The notes beneath the pieces are model-generated. The model had not been told where the DNA came from, made no database searches, and saw nothing but the letters and a program-made list of their open reading frames with translations. Positions 61,288-64,000 of a stretch of DNA of 64,000 nucleotides are shown one piece after another. A program made the translations under genes and the position numbers. Location of the stretch: assembly GCF_032917945.1 (NCBI RefSeq), contig NZ_CP136624.1, forward strand, positions 8,246,001 to 8,310,000, written 5' to 3'. Source of the stretch: Bradyrhizobium sp. sBnM-33. Its GTDB lineage: Bacteria > Pseudomonadota > Alphaproteobacteria > Rhizobiales > Xanthobacteraceae. Position 1 is the stretch's first letter; each line of letters begins with the position of its first letter.

Positions 61288-62052
61288 TCAGAATCCGCTT
61301 CCCGACAGGAATTCTTTGCGGATCGTGCGGATGATGATCATGATGTCCATGCGCAGCGACCATCTCTCGATGTAATCGAGATCGTAATCGATCCGCGAAA
61401 CCGCGGGACCGAATTCGGCCGTGCTTCCCCTGCACCCGCTGACCTGCGCGAGCCCGGTAATGCCCGGCCGCGCCGTATGCCGCTGAAAATAATAAGGCAC
61501 GAGGTGTTCGTAGGGCAGATCCGCTGCCAGCATCCCCGGCACGTGCGGCCGCGGCCCGACCAGCGACATGTCGCCCTTGATCACGTTGATCAGTTGCGGA
61601 ATTTCGTCGAGGCTGGTCTTGCGCAGAATTCGCCCCACCGGCGTCACGCGCGCGTCACCCTGCACCGTCTGCCTTACGCCGCGCACATCGCCCGCATCCG
61701 CGCGCATGGTGCGGAATTTGTAGATCTTGAAGCGGCGATTTCGGTAGCCATACCGGTACTGAAAGAACAGCACCGGGCCTGGCGATGTCAGCTTTATCGC
61801 AACTGCGATAACGATAAGGAGAGGCGCGAAGAACAGCAACGCGCCGCTGGCCGCCGTGACATCAAAGATGCGCTTTGCGATCGACGAGGACGGCTCAGTT
61901 CGCGCCCTTCGGCGCGACCGCCGGCGGGCTCGATACGCGCCATGCGTACCACCGCCGGCAAATTCGACAGGACGGACTGAGATCTCAGTTCGCTCTCTTC
62001 GAATCGGCGCAACGCTGTTCCGATCGAAGCTGGCTGTCACGATGGAGGTCAT
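61288..62052 (-). CDS. Priming sugar transferase (undecaprenyl-phosphate type)
   Basis: A 254-residue bacterial sugar transferase that loads the first sugar phosphate on undecaprenyl phosphate. A basic N-terminal region leads to one hydrophobic helix ([20 protein letters not shown]). The catalytic domain follows: [62 protein letters not shown] and [14 protein letters not shown]. It lacks the extra N-terminal helices of the longer WbaP/WcaJ forms and so is the short ExoY-like type. AGGAG lies just before the ATG at 62052. An inverted repeat at 62086-62108 is in its upstream region. Confidence 0.92.
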   Translation of the reverse strand: MTSIVTASFDRNSVAPIRRERTEISVRPVEFAGGGTHGAYRARRRSRRRARTEPSSSIAKRIFDVTAASGALLFFAPLLIVIAVAIKLTSPGPVLFFQYRYGYRNRRFKIYKFRTMRADAGDVRGVRQTVQGDARVTPVGRILRKTSLDEIPQLINVIKGDMSLVGPRPHVPGMLAADLPYEHLVPYYFQRHTARPGITGLAQVSGCRGSTAEFGPAVSRIDYDLDYIERWSLRMDIMIIIRTIRKEFLSGSGF

Positions 62053-62578
62053 GACTCTCCTCTCTGGGGGAACCGGACTATCTGAGTCGAGCAGCTCGGT
62101 TGCTCGACACGAGCGTAACGATTTCGCAGCAGCGAACGTCCGCACTTCGCGGTCGCTAACACTTTCCAGAATCTTGAGCGAAATTTGGCGCGACTGCGAA
62201 AGCGATGTCGGATCACGACGGAACTGAATCGTTAACGAGATTTGTGCGACGCGATATTCCGATTTGTTCGGAGACGCTTAGACTCGATTTGCCTGGTTAA
62301 TGGGCTGCGCGTCGTTCGACACTGCTATGCACATTCGAAAAGCGCGGAACAAAATCCGTTATTCGATTCTCGACGTCCAATCGAACAGTGCAGCGTCACT
62401 GCGCGGGCAACAAATGGCCGTCACGTCGTTGATTTGAACGAGATTGTTCATCGAAGCTAAAGCGATTGGCCGCAGCCTGACGAACGGCTGTGAGCACGAT
62501 GGTCGCAGCTTCGGGAAAACAGAGACGGCAGCGATTCGCGAGCCGTCCACTTTGCGGAACGCTTCCAGGGAGGCGCTC
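62053..62578. other. Intergenic promoter region of the exopolysaccharide genes
   Basis: There is no credible gene in these 526 bases, which look more AT-rich than the coding DNA around them. A perfect 8-bp inverted repeat with a 7-base loop (GTCGAGCA/TGCTCGAC) lies at 62086-62108, 34 bases before the sugar transferase start. The region must hold divergent promoters for that gene and for the plus-strand genes from 62579. I could not assign convincing -35/-10 pairs. Confidence 0.5.
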
Positions 62579-62722
62579 ATGATGGCCGAACGTCTGGAGA
62601 GCCGTGCGCTGGTGCCGCACGGCACATTGTCGCCCGACCGCAAACTGAGGAACCGCATCCTCATCGCGAACGCGATTGCGTGGATTGCGATCGTGCTGCT
62701 GATCTGCCTGCTCTTCTTCTAA
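62579..62722 (+). CDS. Membrane microprotein in the exopolysaccharide cluster
   Basis: A 47-residue protein: a polar N-terminal half (MMAERLESRALVPHGTLSPD), then a basic patch (RKLRNR) and one C-terminal transmembrane helix (AIAWIAIVLLICLLFF) ending exactly at the stop. This is a tail-anchored layout. GGGAGG lies 6 bases before the ATG pair at 62579. No family is recognised. It precedes the phosphatase gene by 79 bases on the same strand. Confidence 0.65.
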   Translation: MMAERLESRALVPHGTLSPDRKLRNRILIANAIAWIAIVLLICLLFF

Positions 62723-62801
62723 TCTATTACTTGTGGCTGCATCTCGGCACATGGTGTCATGGATTGACCGCCGCGCGGTTCCATGATCGACATCGCACAC
62801 C

Positions 62802-63536
62802 ATGCACCGAACGTCTGCGGGACTTTTACGCGCCGTTAACGCTTCAACGCCTGCCGATACACGCATCTATGCGGTCGGCGACATCCACGGCTGTGCCGAT
62901 CTGCTGAGCGAGATCATTGCACGTATCGACGAGGACATAAGGCGGAGACCGATCGCGCACACGGTCGAAGTCTATCTCGGCGATTATATTGATCGCGGGC
63001 CACACTCCAGGACCGTGATCGATCTGCTCACAGTCCGACTCGTTGCCCATCACGCGGTGTGTCTGCGCGGCAACCACGAAGCGGTGATGGAAGGATTCCT
63101 GCAGGATCCGGCCATCCTGCAATACTGGCTGCAATTGGGCGGCATGCAGACGCTTGCATCATATGGAGTCGAGCTGCAGGATGGAACCGAGACGGCAAAC
63201 GATCTGCATCGCCGCTTTCTCGAAGCGTTTCCGCGCACTCACCAACTGTTCATGCAGTGTTTACGCAATCAATTCAGTTGCGGCGATTTCCTGTTCGTGC
63301 ACGCCGGCATTCGTCCGGATGTCCCGATCGAGCATCAGGATCCCAACGATCTGATTTGGATTCGCGATGCGTTCCTGGATTCTACGCGGGATCACGAACA
63401 ATTCATCGTGCACGGCCATACGCCGGTGCCGCATCCGGATATCAGGCACAACCGAATCAACATCGATACTGCTGCGTGGCGGACGGGAACGTTGACCTGC
63501 GTTGCGATTGAAGAGTCGACGATTCTCTTTCTGTGA
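62802..63536 (+). CDS. PPP-family metallophosphoesterase (serine/threonine phosphatase-like)
   Basis: A 244-residue cytosolic phosphatase. Metal-binding motifs are IYAVGDIHGCADLL (GDxHG), VYLGDYIDRGPHS (GDxxDRG) and VCLRGNHEAVMEGF (GNHE). The later histidines are in FLFVHAGIRPDVP and FIVHGHTPVPHP. It may be a protein phosphatase or a dinucleotide-tetraphosphate hydrolase-like enzyme. In exopolysaccharide clusters such phosphatases may oppose tyrosine or serine phosphorylation, but that is inference. The frame starts at 62802. A 23-bp tandem duplication spans its stop codon. Confidence 0.87.
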   Translation: MHRTSAGLLRAVNASTPADTRIYAVGDIHGCADLLSEIIARIDEDIRRRPIAHTVEVYLGDYIDRGPHSRTVIDLLTVRLVAHHAVCLRGNHEAVMEGFLQDPAILQYWLQLGGMQTLASYGVELQDGTETANDLHRRFLEAFPRTHQLFMQCLRNQFSCGDFLFVHAGIRPDVPIEHQDPNDLIWIRDAFLDSTRDHEQFIVHGHTPVPHPDIRHNRINIDTAAWRTGTLTCVAIEESTILFL

Positions 63537-63563
63537 CTCGGGCGATTCTCTTGCTGTGACTCG
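63518..63563 (+). repeat. 23-bp tandem duplication across the phosphatase stop codon
   Basis: 63518-63540 and 63541-63563 are direct copies differing at two positions. The core GATTCTCTT-CTGTGACTCG is present in each. The first copy contains the final codons and the TGA (63534-63536) of the phosphatase gene; the second is non-coding. Confidence 0.85.
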
Positions 63564-63686
63564 CATGCAACGTTTCGTTAACGCGTGCGCGCACATTGGG
63601 CACATGGAACTTCGTCATCACATTCTTTCGCCGTTTTTACTTCCATATGATCCGCGGCTGTTACGTGCATTCATGGAGATGCAGCT

Positions 63687-64000
63687 ATGCAGCAACGGTC
63701 GTCCAGCGCCGGCCCAACGCTTCCCTCTCTTCTCTTCGTCCTTGTAATCGCCGGCATCAGTGCCGGATTTTCAATTCGTGCTTCAGCACAGACGCCACCG
63801 CCCGCATCGTCCGCGGAACGTTACGTTCTCGGCCCGAACGACCGAATCAGGCTGAAGGTCTACGGCGAACCTGACATCACCGGCGAGTATGAAATCGACA
63901 ATGGCGGTCAGGTTTCGATTCCGCTCGCCGGTCACATCAAGGCTGCAGGCGCCACGACGCGGCAGCTTGAAAAATCGATCGCATCCGCGCTTGCAAAGGG
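63687..64000 (+). CDS. Polysaccharide export protein, Wza/ExoF type (partial)
   Basis: The first 104 residues of an outer-membrane polysaccharide export protein; the gene runs past the window end. A signal peptide (SLLFVLVIAGISAGFSIRASAQ) is followed by the Poly_export domain: ERYVLGPNDRIRLKVYGEPD, then EYEIDNGGQVSIPLAGHIKA and the helix TTRQLEKSIASAL. These match the standard N terminus of the family. GGAG lies 9 bases before the ATG at 63687. It continues the exopolysaccharide cluster as the secretion channel. Confidence 0.9.
   Translation, partial: MQQRSSSAGPTLPSLLFVLVIAGISAGFSIRASAQTPPPASSAERYVLGPNDRIRLKVYGEPDITGEYEIDNGGQVSIPLAGHIKAAGATTRQLEKSIASALAK

Noticed and set aside
1..64000. CRISPR arrays, tRNA or rRNA genes, complete transposases, integrases and phage genes
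   Set aside because: None was seen on either strand: no regularly spaced repeats, no cloverleaf-like sequence, and no open frame resembling a recombinase.

Overview
The window is GC-rich alphaproteobacterial chromosome, most likely Bradyrhizobium or a close relative in the Nitrobacteraceae. This rests on my recollection of the families: rhizobial-type polyamine genes (ornithine decarboxylase plus homospermidine synthase, with a speF-like RNA leader), a copper amine oxidase ending in an SCCG tail, several families of short palindromic repeats typical of that group, and the general gene content. No search was run. No tRNA, rRNA, CRISPR array, complete insertion sequence, prophage or integrase was seen.

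Layout. 1-2289: end of gltB and complete gltD (glutamate synthase), separated by a palindromic repeat. 2475-9395: housekeeping genes (outer-membrane barrel, KdsD for Kdo synthesis, a CMD-family protein behind a 41-bp double operator, an NfeD/SPFH membrane pair, ferrochelatase, a MAPEG protein). 9396-10830: a repeat-rich gene-poor stretch around a thioesterase. 10830-12589: a NicO metal exporter with a DUF1007 partner. 12701-15226: an M3 peptidase and a small membrane protein. 15421-19875: polyamine module (RNA leader, ornithine decarboxylase, GNAT, microprotein, RidA, homospermidine synthase). 19991-21437: two exported proteins of unknown function. 21475-27080: a branched-chain-type ABC importer behind an intradiol ring-cleavage dioxygenase, which suggests uptake and breakdown of an aromatic compound.

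27740-32570 is the most coherent accessory system. A strong Zur operator drives a six-gene minus-strand operon: a His-rich membrane microprotein, an ABC ATPase, permease and binding protein for zinc, a COG0523 GTPase with a His-rich insert, and a cytosolic WD40 propeller. 32818-36287 follows with a zinc-ribbon protein, two half-size permeases, CrcB, Fe superoxide dismutase and a GNAT. 36375-41602 carries a MATE exporter, a DUF2147 protein, a DUF3095 protein and htpG with a sigma-32-like promoter.

41704-50654: a type I secretion ABC/adaptor pair, a divergent 490-residue acidic protein that may be its cargo, and a two-gene redox unit (cytochrome b561 fused to an ethylbenzene-dehydrogenase-type haem domain, next to a ferredoxin-type flavin reductase). 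50651-56462: a metallo-beta-lactamase-fold protein with a reduced metal site, gamma-glutamyltransferase, a truncated Tat-signal remnant, copper amine oxidase and its probable AraC-type regulator. 56459-64000: exopolysaccharide genes (UDP-glucuronate 4-epimerase, UDP-glucose dehydrogenase, FkbM methyltransferase, GDP-mannose synthesis, priming sugar transferase, a membrane microprotein, a PPP-type phosphatase, and a Wza-type export protein that runs off the end).
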